A DNA stretch of 64,000 nucleotides from Ignavibacteria bacterium (GTDB lineage: Bacteria > Bacteroidota > Ignavibacteria > Tepidaquicellales > Tepidaquicellaceae). How positions within the stretch are numbered: position 1 is the stretch's first letter; the number at the start of each line of letters is the position of its first letter. The stretch lies in contig JBAZNU010000001.1 of NCBI GenBank assembly GCA_041649015.1, positions 248,001 to 312,000 on the forward strand, given 5' to 3'. A model generated the notes under the pieces. That model had not been told where the DNA came from, did not search any database, and saw nothing but the letters and a program-made list of their open reading frames with translations. A program made the translations under genes and the position numbers. This document shows, in pieces, positions 27,750 to 36,638 of this stretch.

Positions 27750-29009
27750 CTAATCACATAGAAAAGATTTAGACATATATTCTTGCTCGTCTTTTGCCAC
27801 CTTATATTTTTTCGCTAATGAATTCCAATTCTTAATTTCTTTTTTTATTGAGAAGATAATTTCTTTTGCTCTTGCTGATTTTATTCTGAAATTATTAGCA
27901 ACACTTAGAGCTAAATCTATATCAAGAGAATTATCGGTTTCTGATATATTTAATTTTAATCCTGTTCCTTCTGGATTTGGATTGACATCATATGCAGGTG
28001 ATAAAGTCCAACCAGCTGGAGTTAATAGAAACCCATGATTTCTAAGATGATCATCCGTATTTTTAACACAAATATTAAATACTATTCTTTTCCATATTTC
28101 TTCAAGATCGGCAGTTGTATTACTCCCATTTCTAATTAGAAATTCTACGATTTCCAAATAACTAACACCTTCTTCGTGGTCAGTATATCCCAGCATTGTC
28201 ATCGCAGAAGCAAAATGTATTCTTTTTCCATCTTCGTCTCTATCAAATCTTTTTGTAAAATAAGTATGACCGTTACCGGTAAATTTTTTAACCATTCCTG
28301 TTGCGACATTTATACCGGATTTTGAAGCTATGACATTTGTTATCATTTCCCATAAACCTTTGTCAATCTCATCTTTCGTACTTGGAAATTTTGCAATCCA
28401 TAAATGTTTCTTTTCATCTAAAACACTTGCTTTAGGTCTGGCTCCCCCCAACGAAGACCCGGGTGCTATTAACAAGTTCAGCCATTTCATATACATAGGG
28501 TCTTCACTAATATTCTCTTTTTCGAGTTGCAAACTAGCATATTCTAAATCTCTGATGTCAGCCCAGGGTGGAGCAGCCATTTCTTTATTATCGTTTAAGA
28601 ATGGTCCATCATTATTATCTTTAAATCTTAATGCTCCCATTCTATGACTATCATATACACCAAGAAGAAAATCTGATTCCAATAAAGTTTTTTGGACTCT
28701 TTTCTCCAATTTAGCTAAGGCTGCTTCACGTCTAATCATTAATACTCTTCCCCATCTATCAGGTGATGAATCTAAAAAGACTCCGAAATTATCTTTTTCA
28801 TCTCTTAAATATTGAGGTCCGCTAAAGAATTGCAAATCAGGATCGAGTGTTTGTGAACTACCTGATTTTAACCATTCTTTATCATATTCAAATGAAAAAA
28901 TCTCTTTGCCTGAGATAACGACATTTAATATTCCCATTAATTTGGGTTTATCTAATTCTTTCCAATCAGCATATACGAATATTTGTTTTCTACTTTCCTT
29001 GCGTGCCAT
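27750..29009 (-). CDS. hipA: HipA-family Ser/Thr kinase toxin
   Basis: A 419-residue HipA-like kinase. The features are SSLGGARPKAS (residues 185-195, P-loop-like), the ATP-binding lysine in WIAKFPS (K207), the catalytic NTDDHLRNHGF (residues 317-327) and the metal-binding D341 in AYDVNP. Classic HipA phosphorylates glutamyl-tRNA synthetase and causes dormancy; the target here is unknown. HipB is encoded immediately upstream with no gap, giving a complete type II toxin-antitoxin pair. It is the first complete gene after the tRNA half-site. Confidence 0.9.
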   Translation of the reverse strand: MARKESRKQIFVYADWKELDKPKLMGILNVVISGKEIFSFEYDKEWLKSGSSQTLDPDLQFFSGPQYLRDEKDNFGVFLDSSPDRWGRVLMIRREAALAKLEKRVQKTLLESDFLLGVYDSHRMGALRFKDNNDGPFLNDNKEMAAPPWADIRDLEYASLQLEKENISEDPMYMKWLNLLIAPGSSLGGARPKASVLDEKKHLWIAKFPSTKDEIDKGLWEMITNVIASKSGINVATGMVKKFTGNGHTYFTKRFDRDEDGKRIHFASAMTMLGYTDHEEGVSYLEIVEFLIRNGSNTTADLEEIWKRIVFNICVKNTDDHLRNHGFLLTPAGWTLSPAYDVNPNPEGTGLKLNISETDNSLDIDLALSVANNFRIKSARAKEIIFSIKKEIKNWNSLAKKYKVAKDEQEYMSKSFLCD

Positions 29010-29330
29010 TTATTTTGTTTTTAATTTAGGAGCTCTTTTCTTTTCTAAAATTTTTGCATCTTGTAATTTTCTTCCAAGATTATCATCTTCCGCGACTTTT
29101 ATCAAATCCTTTTCTAATCCTAATACAAAAAGTACTTGGGCATATGCCCCCATTGAAACACTTGGCAAACCTTTTTCGATTTGCCATAATGTAACTCTAT
29201 TAATACCTGCTCTCTCAGCAACCTGAGTTGTACTTAGCTTTCTTCTTAATCTAGCTAGCTTTATTTTTATTCCCAGATCAATTAAAATTTTAACAACCGA
29301 AAGGGATAATATTGAATTTTCCTTTTTCAT
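29010..29330 (-). CDS. hipB: HipB-like XRE-family antitoxin
   Basis: A 106-residue XRE protein with HTH RKLSTTQVAERAGINRVTLW at about residues 30-50 and a charged C-terminal tail. It abuts hipA (stop at 29010, hipA start at 29009), the usual antitoxin-first order. A palindrome lies just upstream for autoregulation. Confidence 0.9.
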   Translation of the reverse strand: MKKENSILSLSVVKILIDLGIKIKLARLRRKLSTTQVAERAGINRVTLWQIEKGLPSVSMGAYAQVLFVLGLEKDLIKVAEDDNLGRKLQDAKILEKKRAPKLKTK

Positions 29331-29336
29331 AATGCT

Positions 29337-29354
29337 TATTTATTTAAATAAATA
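29337..29354. promoter_or_regulatory. 18-bp AT palindrome, candidate HipB operator
   Basis: A perfect 18-bp palindrome, TATTTATTTAAATAAATA, begins 7 bp upstream of the hipB ATG. Position fits an antitoxin operator, though pure A/T palindromes also arise by chance in this DNA. Confidence 0.45.
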
Positions 29355-29537
29355 TCGTTATTTTGTTTAATATAATCAACATTATAAATAAATATGTTTG
29401 AATTGAGCCGGGATTCTGTTTGTTATATTATTTAAAAAAAGGGGGGTCCTAATGTTCTTATCAAGAAGAAATCAAGGAATTTATTATCTTAATTATTTTG
29501 CACTTATTGGTTTCCTTTAATGCTCCAATTTCACCCT

Positions 29538-29563
29538 AAATGGTATTAAAATGGTATCAAAAT
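29538..29563 (+). repeat. 26-bp repeat copy 2
   Basis: Matches 27249-27274 at 25 of 26 positions, same orientation. Here it overlaps the 3' end of the zinc-ribbon gene on the other strand, so it is no longer part of an integrase. Confidence 0.6.
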
Positions 29564-29760
29564 TTCTTGAACAGATTTCGATATTCTAAATTATCGTCTT
29601 TATAAATCTCACCACATGCAGGGCATTTCTTTCCATCACCTTCACCGCATTCATCACAGAAAACTTGTAAGTCATTTTTACAACGATAGACCGGGAATCT
29701 CACAGATTCATTTTCGCTTTCTCTACCGCAATGTAGACAAACTTTTAACCAGTAAATCAT
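29557..29760 (-). CDS. Small zinc-ribbon protein
   Basis: Sixty-seven residues with three knuckles: VCLHCGRE, FCDECGEGDG and KCPACGE, plus a lone Cys in YRCKND. This predicts one or two structural zinc sites. No enzymatic domain. Function unknown; such proteins are common on mobile elements. Confidence 0.55.
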   Translation of the reverse strand: MIYWLKVCLHCGRESENESVRFPVYRCKNDLQVFCDECGEGDGKKCPACGEIYKDDNLEYRNLFKKF

Positions 29761-29784
29761 AATAAATAAAATCTATAATTCAAA

Positions 29785-29961
29785 CTATTTCTTAATATAA
29801 GCATTCAATCCAATCACTAAATTCTTACCGTCAATCATAACATCGGTTGCTACGTTTCCATGGGTAGTTGCTACTACTAATGTTTTTCCTGATGCACTCG
29901 GTGTCGGCTCTTGCATATCAATTGCGATGATTAACTTTCCATTTTCTATTTTTGCTTCCAT
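29785..29961 (-). CDS. 58-residue conserved small protein
   Basis: ATG 29961 to TAG 29785. It starts MEAKIENGKLIIAIDM and ends DGKNLVIGLNAYIKK, a compact beta-rich peptide that I recall as a recurrent hypothetical of bacterial genomes. A C-terminal copy lies at 30711-30821. AAAGAG-type sequence precedes the ATG. No function known. Confidence 0.7.
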   Translation of the reverse strand: MEAKIENGKLIIAIDMQEPTPSASGKTLVVATTHGNVATDVMIDGKNLVIGLNAYIKK

Positions 29962-30097
29962 CTCTTTATACCTCTTTTATAAGTTAACATAATGTGAAAG
30001 ATTCGCATTAAATATGCAAGTTAATATTTCGTTGACTTTAGTTATCCACTACAAGCTAAGAACAAATGAAAATAGATTACACTAACTAATGTATCAA

Positions 30098-30631
30098 TTA
30101 ACCAATACCTTCATATTTAGAATATTTATTTTTCCTATATTCCCTTAAATATCTTCTCACAAAATCCACGATACGTTTTCCTTCAACATGAAAACTGAAA
30201 TCATCAAAGCATGACAGAAAGTCGCAGATAGCAATAGTCCTGAACTCCTTTTTAACAGACAATAAATTAAACACGAAGTGAATTTCTTCGTTAACAGACC
30301 AAATATATCTCTGTGGTATATCTGAAAATGTTTTACGATTAAAACGAGGAAGGGGAAACTCGGTTCTGCAGCCAAAATGTATTTTGTCTCTGCTGTATAC
30401 CCTTATATAAGGAGCATATAAATTTTTTCTCAGCATGTTTGCAAAATAACAAACAGCACAATCGTAAAAGCCGAAAGTTTCTACATAATAAGGGAGTATG
30501 ATCACTCCATCCGCATCTTCAAATAACTCGGTTTCTAAAATGTTCTCATTTTTAGCGAGGTTTTCGAATAAATTTGTAACTTTACGGCTAGTAAATATTG
30601 GTTCGTACGTTGGATCTCCGGCTAATTCCAT
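30098..30631 (-). CDS. Hypothetical protein, 177 residues
   Basis: No family recognised. Mixed alpha/beta composition with no signal peptide or membrane helix. A basic C-terminal tail (RRYLREYRKNKYSKYEG) could contact nucleic acid. It sits alone between the 58-residue gene and its truncated copy. The start at ATG 30631 has a GGAAAATAAAAATGG context with only a weak ribosome site. Confidence 0.6.
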   Translation of the reverse strand: MELAGDPTYEPIFTSRKVTNLFENLAKNENILETELFEDADGVIILPYYVETFGFYDCAVCYFANMLRKNLYAPYIRVYSRDKIHFGCRTEFPLPRFNRKTFSDIPQRYIWSVNEEIHFVFNLLSVKKEFRTIAICDFLSCFDDFSFHVEGKRIVDFVRRYLREYRKNKYSKYEGIG

Positions 30632-30710
30632 TTTTATTTTCCTTTCGTTTAATTAAAAACGTATTAATAAGTTTCTATTAAACGAAATTTTCAGGGGTAA
30701 AATAATTTGG

Positions 30711-30821
30711 TTACTTTCTTATATAAGCATTCAACCCAATCACAAGATTCTTTCCATCTATGACCACATCAGTTTTTACGTTTCCGTGAGTGGTTGCCAC
30801 TACTAAAGTTTTTCCTGATAA
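30711..30821 (-). pseudogene. Truncated second copy of the 58-residue gene
   Basis: The last 36 or so codons (SGKTLVVATTHGNV...GLNAYIRK, stop at 30711) match the C-terminal part of 29785-29961 at both protein and DNA level. The N-terminal third is missing, and the GIY-YIG-like gene ends within 5 bp of the breakpoint. Confidence 0.75.
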
Positions 30822-30825
30822 ATAA

Positions 30826-31557
30826 TTATTCAAGTTCCGCAAAATCTTCAAACCATTCTTTCTCAACAACCTCGTCAAAATTATTTTCTAATTTGCCACT
30901 ATATGGCTCGTCAGATTGTATTTGACCAAAACAAGTATATTTCCCGTTATGATTATTTTTCGAATAATATCCATAATCTTTACCATATTCCTTCTGTATT
31001 CTACTTACAAGATGACTAATTAATTTGGCCTCAAAAGTTTTTAGATATTTTTCATACTCTTTATCTGATTGATTCTCCAGTTTATCTATATTTACAAACG
31101 CAAACTTTAATTTACCTAAAAAATATTTTCTATGATTATCTATTTCTTTATTTGTCTTATCTATATCTTTACCTTCGTAATATTTCCCGCTATACAAATG
31201 TTTATCAGTTATAATGTAATAAACTCCTTTGTTGTCTAAATCGTCGTAGCAACCTGGCCTGAAATATTCGTAAATATTTTTACCATTCATATTCTTTAAA
31301 ACATAAGTAGAGAAATATTCCCTTTTGGATTTTGAATAATCTGAATTTTTATAGGCATCATAATAATCCATTAGTCTTCCGTATATGCCTTGTTCGTCTT
31401 CTCTTTTTGTTGCTGTGCCGACATAAATAATTCTTTTTTTCTTTGATCCTTCGACTTCTAAAAAATGAAGGTAAATACCTCCGTCTTTTATTCCCTCTAT
31501 ATCTTGAAAATTAGCAAGATCTTCTAAGGGGAACACCCCTTTCCATTTCAATTCCAT
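30826..31557 (-). CDS. GIY-YIG-like nuclease family protein
   Basis: A 243-residue protein whose N-terminus has GIYLHF followed by IIYVGTA and a downstream GIYGRLMDYYDAY, the layout of the GIY-YIG fold (G-I-Y...Y-V-G, then Arg). The C-terminal half is Lys/Tyr-rich. It may cut or bind DNA, as homing or defence nucleases do. A catalytic Glu is not obvious to me. Its 3' end truncates a neighbouring small gene, a sign of recent insertion. Confidence 0.6.
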   Translation of the reverse strand: MELKWKGVFPLEDLANFQDIEGIKDGGIYLHFLEVEGSKKKRIIYVGTATKREDEQGIYGRLMDYYDAYKNSDYSKSKREYFSTYVLKNMNGKNIYEYFRPGCYDDLDNKGVYYIITDKHLYSGKYYEGKDIDKTNKEIDNHRKYFLGKLKFAFVNIDKLENQSDKEYEKYLKTFEAKLISHLVSRIQKEYGKDYGYYSKNNHNGKYTCFGQIQSDEPYSGKLENNFDEVVEKEWFEDFAELE

Positions 31558-31615
31558 AATTAGTAGTATAATATTATAATATAATGTATAATTTGTAAAC
31601 GTTAAAGTGAAGATG

Positions 31616-32071
31616 TTATTTACTGTTTATTATCCTCTCAATTAAACTATGATCAATATTAATTAGATTTGCAAATAATTGTACATATTCCTTCTTAGGA
31701 AGTGTATTTGCAGTACTCTTATCTAGAACACAACACTCAAACTGAACTTCTTGTATAGTGTCTTTTTGTGAATATTCCAATAACGTGTTCCTTGCCTTCT
31801 CGCTAATTGGAACAAGATTAGCAAAAGAATTAACTTCGTAGGTTACGTTTATTGTAGCATTAGACTCTACTAGCATGATGAATCCTTTGATCAATACAAA
31901 ATATAAATTATCCTTGTTAATACCACCATATACATTAAATACATTAAAAAGATTCTTCAGTTTCTTTCCTTCCTCAGTATCATTTAAATATTTAAAGTGA
32001 TCATCAATATTATTTGATGATATATCAATTAATTCGCCTGCTGGTGTAATCCAGTATTTTTGTTCAGACAT
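31616..32071 (-). CDS. Conserved hypothetical, paralogue of the gene at 36099
   Basis: 151 residues, starting MSEQKYWITPAGELIDISSN. About two thirds identical by eye to the plus-strand gene at 36099-36515 (shared YGGINKDNLYF and DTIQEV/DTIKEV blocks). No known domain recognised. The WITP-x-G-x-LID opening resembles small phage/ICE proteins annotated only as hypothetical. The pair brackets a nuclease/AAA+/WYL cassette. Confidence 0.65.
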   Translation of the reverse strand: MSEQKYWITPAGELIDISSNNIDDHFKYLNDTEEGKKLKNLFNVFNVYGGINKDNLYFVLIKGFIMLVESNATINVTYEVNSFANLVPISEKARNTLLEYSQKDTIQEVQFECCVLDKSTANTLPKKEYVQLFANLINIDHSLIERIINSK

Positions 32072-32116
32072 AATGTTTATTTAATAATTTAATTTTTAAG
32101 GAATATTTAATTCAAC

Positions 32117-32731
32117 TCATATGATTACAAATCCAACCCTGGTATTACAATATCTTAATCCCATCTTAAATGCATCTTGGGATTTTGATAATATTGTAAT
32201 GTTTTTATCTTTTGTTCTATTAAGTATCTCAGCTATATATTCATCTTTAAGACCATTATATTCATCAATAATCATTAAGAATCTTAATACATTCGGCTCT
32301 AGAGTATTTAGTTTATCTATATCGTGATAAATAAGGTTCATACCATATTCGGGTTTATTAAAATTGCAGTACTTTATTTCTATAATACATTGTAATGAGC
32401 CTAGCATCTTTTCCGGATTATCCCAGAGATAGTTATAATCTACATTATGAATTGAAAGATCAGCAATAAAACTATGATTATAATTATATGCACGAAGTTC
32501 TGAATGAACCGTATAATTGCCGTTAAAATCTTTGAGAAGTTCTAATTCAAGAAAGCCTCCAAATTTAACTTTAATGTCATCCTCCGTTTTTAAATATTGA
32601 TTAATCCCATCATCTATAGATTTAATTTTTAAATATGCAGGATTGCTGGCAATACCGTATTTGTTAATAAGAAACTCATCATTGTAATATTGATATTTTG
32701 CAACAATGTATTCTTTGTTTAATTCTTTCAT
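32117..32731 (-). CDS. PD-(D/E)XK nuclease-like protein
   Basis: A 204-residue protein with a plausible restriction-nuclease core: VHSELRAYN (Glu in the first helix), FIADLSIH (catalytic D) and IIEIKYCNF (E-x-K). This order is standard for the superfamily. It is encoded 18 nt downstream of a hypothetical gene and is the last member of the cassette with the AAA+ ATPase. An effector role in defence is inferred. Confidence 0.6.
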   Translation of the reverse strand: MKELNKEYIVAKYQYYNDEFLINKYGIASNPAYLKIKSIDDGINQYLKTEDDIKVKFGGFLELELLKDFNGNYTVHSELRAYNYNHSFIADLSIHNVDYNYLWDNPEKMLGSLQCIIEIKYCNFNKPEYGMNLIYHDIDKLNTLEPNVLRFLMIIDEYNGLKDEYIAEILNRTKDKNITILSKSQDAFKMGLRYCNTRVGFVII

Positions 32732-32749
32732 TTATATATGTTTATATTT

Positions 32750-33496
32750 TTAATTATTAATAAAGTTACCATCTAAAATATTATAACTTAATTGAAGCTT
32801 TCCGAGAATAACTATTTCTTCATTTCGATAATAATCATCTGTCATATACTTATCAATTTCGAAGAAAACATCCCGCATCAGTAGAGCACTTCCATTATCT
32901 GAAAACCCTTTAAATGGATATTCATATTTTATTATTTCTGCCTCTCCATTCACTACTATCTTGTCAAATAGATTTCCACTAAAATTCACCCATATACTAT
33001 AAAGCTCATAATTATATGGCATTGATGCATAATAGTATCTCTCTGGCAGATTATCATCAAAAAAATCAAAATCAACAATACTCTTACCTGATTCATAAGC
33101 ATTTTTAGCGATATCGTACTTAAATATATTGTTTTTATAAAATTCTTGTTCCTCATCATGATCATGTTCCTGGCAAAATTCGTTGTAGTCCAATCCGTTT
33201 TTATTAAAATAATCTTTGACCTTTATTCTGTCTTCATATCCATTTATAAGTAAAATATTATCATTTCTTTTCAAGCCCTTACTAAAAGTTTTTAACATAA
33301 ACTCATAAAATTTTAGTGCAGATTCATTAACTGAAGCAATATCTCTATTCAGGATTCTTAATATATCTTCACAAACACCTTTTCCATTAAACGGGAGCCT
33401 GTTAAACACGAAAGAGTATTCAGAATTACTTCTTATTCCGCCCAATATATCATTCAGTTGAGCAATAGGGAATTCTCTAATAATGTCATATTTCAT
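32750..33496 (-). CDS. Hypothetical protein of the AAA+/nuclease cassette
   Basis: A 248-residue acidic protein with no recognised domain and no membrane segment. It is spaced 18 nt from both the AAA+ ATPase gene upstream and the nuclease-like gene downstream, so all three are probably co-transcribed. Histidine/acid-rich HDHDEEQ lies mid-protein. Confidence 0.6.
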   Translation of the reverse strand: MKYDIIREFPIAQLNDILGGIRSNSEYSFVFNRLPFNGKGVCEDILRILNRDIASVNESALKFYEFMLKTFSKGLKRNDNILLINGYEDRIKVKDYFNKNGLDYNEFCQEHDHDEEQEFYKNNIFKYDIAKNAYESGKSIVDFDFFDDNLPERYYYASMPYNYELYSIWVNFSGNLFDKIVVNGEAEIIKYEYPFKGFSDNGSALLMRDVFFEIDKYMTDDYYRNEEIVILGKLQLSYNILDGNFINN

Positions 33497-33514
33497 AAAT
33501 ATATCTGCTTATTA

Positions 33515-34774
33515 TCAATTCCCAAATCCAAAGTTCTTATTCTCTTTAACCTGCGATTTATAGAACCCTTTATAATTTCTTTTTAAATATTCAATCAAGT
33601 TATCTTTGGAAAACATAGTATTTATGTCTTTAATTATCTTCAGCTGTTTAACTAGATTCACAATGTAAGCACCTGAAACTTTATTGCTTTCAAGAAAATC
33701 GAAAGCCTCTTCATTAAACAGATTAATTATATCTTCGTCCTGGGTTCTATTCTCTATCAATTTCAAATAAAACCTTCTCTCAAAATCACCGAAATCTATA
33801 ACTTCGTCAAACCTTCCTGGTCTTGATGCGGCGAAATCGACTAATTTTTTGTCATTTGTGGTGGCGATGAGAAATACTTTGTTTTCAAGTATACCGTCAA
33901 GTTCTGTAAGAAAATCGCTTAAGGTTTTTCTACCATAACCTTCTTCTCTTTTACCAAACAACAAATCTATGTCATCAATACAAATAATTGCGGGTTTAAA
34001 CAATTTTGCAAAATCAAACATTAACCATTCCGCACCTTCCATTTTCTTAGGGATAATCACAGTTCCATATTTAGAACATTCTTCAATTACACTTCTGATA
34101 ACTTCAGTTTTACCAAGGCCGGGTCTCCCGGAAAGCAAATATCTTAATGGAAAATTATATTGATGATAATTTTTAAAAGTATGTATGAATCTGCTTATAT
34201 CAATTTTGATATTTTCATTGATGAATACATTATTAATGTTACTGCTTGGGGGTACAATTTTATCCACTTTAAGATTACTGATTTCCTGAATCACTCCATT
34301 AAATGAAATATTGAGGCAGCCCGTTTTATATTTTGAAGTATTTCGAAAAGCTAATTCTAGTAGTTTACGTCCTATATTGTCGTCCGGGATACTATCCTCT
34401 TCATACGTATAGTTCAAAATATAATGCAAACAATCATTTCTATCCTTCTGAATCTGAAAAGATATAAGGTAGTAAACATCGATAAATTCTAATTCAACAT
34501 ATACATCGTCAGTTACCATATTATAATAACGACCTTCTCTAAATTTTGTTATTTTATGAAACCCATAACGCCCAACAGAGAATATTTTATACACATTGAT
34601 TCCGGGAATAGAAATTAATTCCTGATGAATGTTAATTAATAATTTCAAGATTTCCTGATAATAAAACTTATTGTATTCCTGGTTAATTGGCTGAGATGAT
34701 ATTTCGAGTTTTTTGTGTAAATGGACTTTGCCGGTTCCGTTCACGTATGCTGTTCCGCTTTCTGTTTTATCCAT
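33515..34774 (-). CDS. AAA+ ATPase
   Basis: A 419-residue protein: an uncharacterised N-terminal half (1-190), then a classic AAA module. The motifs are GRPGLGKT (Walker A, 216-223), IICIDDID (Walker B, D267-D268), LIATTND (sensor 1) and ASRPGRFD (arginine finger region). It resembles FtsH/proteasomal-type AAA domains but lacks a peptidase. It probably remodels a partner protein, perhaps the co-encoded nuclease-like product. Confidence 0.85.
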   Translation of the reverse strand: MDKTESGTAYVNGTGKVHLHKKLEISSQPINQEYNKFYYQEILKLLINIHQELISIPGINVYKIFSVGRYGFHKITKFREGRYYNMVTDDVYVELEFIDVYYLISFQIQKDRNDCLHYILNYTYEEDSIPDDNIGRKLLELAFRNTSKYKTGCLNISFNGVIQEISNLKVDKIVPPSSNINNVFINENIKIDISRFIHTFKNYHQYNFPLRYLLSGRPGLGKTEVIRSVIEECSKYGTVIIPKKMEGAEWLMFDFAKLFKPAIICIDDIDLLFGKREEGYGRKTLSDFLTELDGILENKVFLIATTNDKKLVDFAASRPGRFDEVIDFGDFERRFYLKLIENRTQDEDIINLFNEEAFDFLESNKVSGAYIVNLVKQLKIIKDINTMFSKDNLIEYLKRNYKGFYKSQVKENKNFGFGN

Positions 34775-34964
34775 ATTATTATTTATTATATACTAATATG
34801 TAAACTATAGCAGGACATATGGTGTCCCGGTATAAATAAATTAAGAATATATCTTAGAAATGTTTATAAGAATTGTAGAATATATTAATAATTGATGTTT
34901 AACGATATATATGAAATGCTAAAACCTTGTTTTAATCTGTTTTATTACATTAATCTCTTTACTG

Positions 34965-35954
34965 TTACTTGTAGTTTTTCAATGCTTCTTTTAACTCTTT
35001 TATCATATCCTCCCTGAACTCTTTCGGACTTATAACTTCGCAATCCCTTCCTAATGAAAGAACAAAGAAAGATAAATCGGTTAAATTGTTAACTTTATAC
35101 TCAAGAATAATCGACCCGTCTTTTTGTTCTGTTATTTTCTCTGAAATGTGCCCCTTCTTTTCCTTTACGTACCTTACGGACTCATTCATTATTTTCAGCT
35201 TAACGTTGTATAGTTTGTCGCTCTCAAAAATACCAAAACTGTTCTCAAAATACCTTTCTATGCTAAAGTCATCAGGCACGTCAAAATACTGGTTTGTCAG
35301 TTTTATTTCCTTAATTCTGCTTAACGCAAAAACCTTAATTTTCTTTGCTTTATGGCAGTATCCTATTAAATACCAGTTGCCGTTAAAGTTTTTTAAATGA
35401 TAAATATCTATTAACCTCTCGGAAACTGCACCGCTGTATCCGGTCATATACGTCATCTTGCACCTTATGTTCTCCCTCAAACCCCTCTCACATACGTTCA
35501 TTACTTCTTCAGAAACATACCTTACCGGACCCACATAAAAACTAAGAATTTTATCTATATCATTTATATTAACTGAAAGCTTTCCCTCAAATATATTCTC
35601 AATTTTTCTGTAAAAATTCTTGAAATACTTGCTGTAAGGAGTGTTCTTATACTGCTCAAGCACTTTCTCCGTAACTGCCACCGCCAGAAAATCGCTTGCA
35701 TCAACCGTTAAAGGGTTCAGATTGAATCTGTCATCTGTATAATAGAACCCTCTGCGCAGTTTGTCAAACTCAATCGGAGCATTATGCTCAAACTTCATGT
35801 ATTCAATGTCCCGCTGTATTGTCTTTGTGGATACGCTCAGACTCCTCGCCAGTCTTTCCTTATTCGGAAACCTACCCGCTTTTATCTCCCTGTTAATAAC
35901 CGCTATTCTTGCCAGCAGTTCTTTGCCGACCAGTGTCTTATTTTGCTTTGCCAT
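34965..35954 (-). CDS. WYL-domain transcriptional regulator
   Basis: A 329-residue HTH-WYL protein: an N-terminal HTH (RLARSLSVSTKTIQRDIEYM), a WYL core (GNWYLIGYCHKAKKIKVFALSRI) and the WCX-type C-terminal domain. Such regulators often silence defence systems until phage or nucleic-acid ligands appear. It lies 190 bp upstream of, and on the same strand as, the AAA+ gene, so it may control that cassette. Confidence 0.88.
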   Translation of the reverse strand: MAKQNKTLVGKELLARIAVINREIKAGRFPNKERLARSLSVSTKTIQRDIEYMKFEHNAPIEFDKLRRGFYYTDDRFNLNPLTVDASDFLAVAVTEKVLEQYKNTPYSKYFKNFYRKIENIFEGKLSVNINDIDKILSFYVGPVRYVSEEVMNVCERGLRENIRCKMTYMTGYSGAVSERLIDIYHLKNFNGNWYLIGYCHKAKKIKVFALSRIKEIKLTNQYFDVPDDFSIERYFENSFGIFESDKLYNVKLKIMNESVRYVKEKKGHISEKITEQKDGSIILEYKVNNLTDLSFFVLSLGRDCEVISPKEFREDMIKELKEALKNYK

Positions 35955-36098
35955 GAGTTAGATGATTATATTATGTTTGTTCCAATTCTAAATTAATTAT
36001 TAGTTATTTTAAAATAAACACATTACAGGGACATTGTTTGTCACCCCGTCTGTTATATTTATATAAATATATTTCTAATAACATAAATATTAAGAAAT

Positions 36099-36515
36099 AT
36101 GACGGGACAAAAATATTGGATTACACCAAAAGGTGATTTAATTGATATTTCATCAATAAATATTGAAGACCACTATAAATATATAAATGACACTGAGGAA
36201 GGAAAGAAACTGATGCGTCTTTTTAATGTATTTTATCCGTATGGTGGAATTAACAAGGATAACTTGTATTTCTTACTTATCAAAGGATTCATAATGGCAG
36301 AAAAGATTAATACAACACTTTACGTAACCTATGGCGTTAGAACTTCTGCAGATAATGTTCCTGTCAGCAAAAAGACAGCGAACACGTTGTTGGAATATTT
36401 GTTAAAAGACACAATTAAGGAAGTTTACTTTAAGTGTTGTGTTCTAGACAAGGGTATTACAAAAACACTTCCAAAAATGGAATATGCCCAAATATTTACT
36501 AATCTCGAAAGTTGA
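36099..36515 (+). CDS. Conserved hypothetical, shortened paralogue of the gene at 31616
   Basis: 138 residues, opening MTGQKYWITPKGDLIDISS; closely similar to the minus-strand gene at 31616-32071. It stops 13 residues early (after TNLES). In another frame KLIQDIVRLLNM resembles the missing end, so a frameshift may have cut it. With its paralogue it forms an inverted pair around 32.1-36.0 kb. Confidence 0.65.
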   Translation: MTGQKYWITPKGDLIDISSINIEDHYKYINDTEEGKKLMRLFNVFYPYGGINKDNLYFLLIKGFIMAEKINTTLYVTYGVRTSADNVPVSKKTANTLLEYLLKDTIKEVYFKCCVLDKGITKTLPKMEYAQIFTNLES

Positions 36516-36633
36516 TACAAGACATTGTAAGGTTGCTGAATATGTTGGTTTTAAAACAAAAAACTCCGGGAAATTCAGACCAGTGCTATTATCATATCTG
36601 ATTAACAGCGCTCTGGATTTCCCGGATTCATAA
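36514..36633 (+). pseudogene. Coding remnant before the DUF2779 gene
   Basis: Thirty-nine in-frame codons ending at TAA 36631-36633, reading ...VAEYVGFKTKNSGKF RPVLL.... The peptide looks like the C-terminal end of a real protein (helical, no low complexity) but has no start and no recognised family. Confidence 0.3.
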
Positions 36634-36638
36634 GAAAC

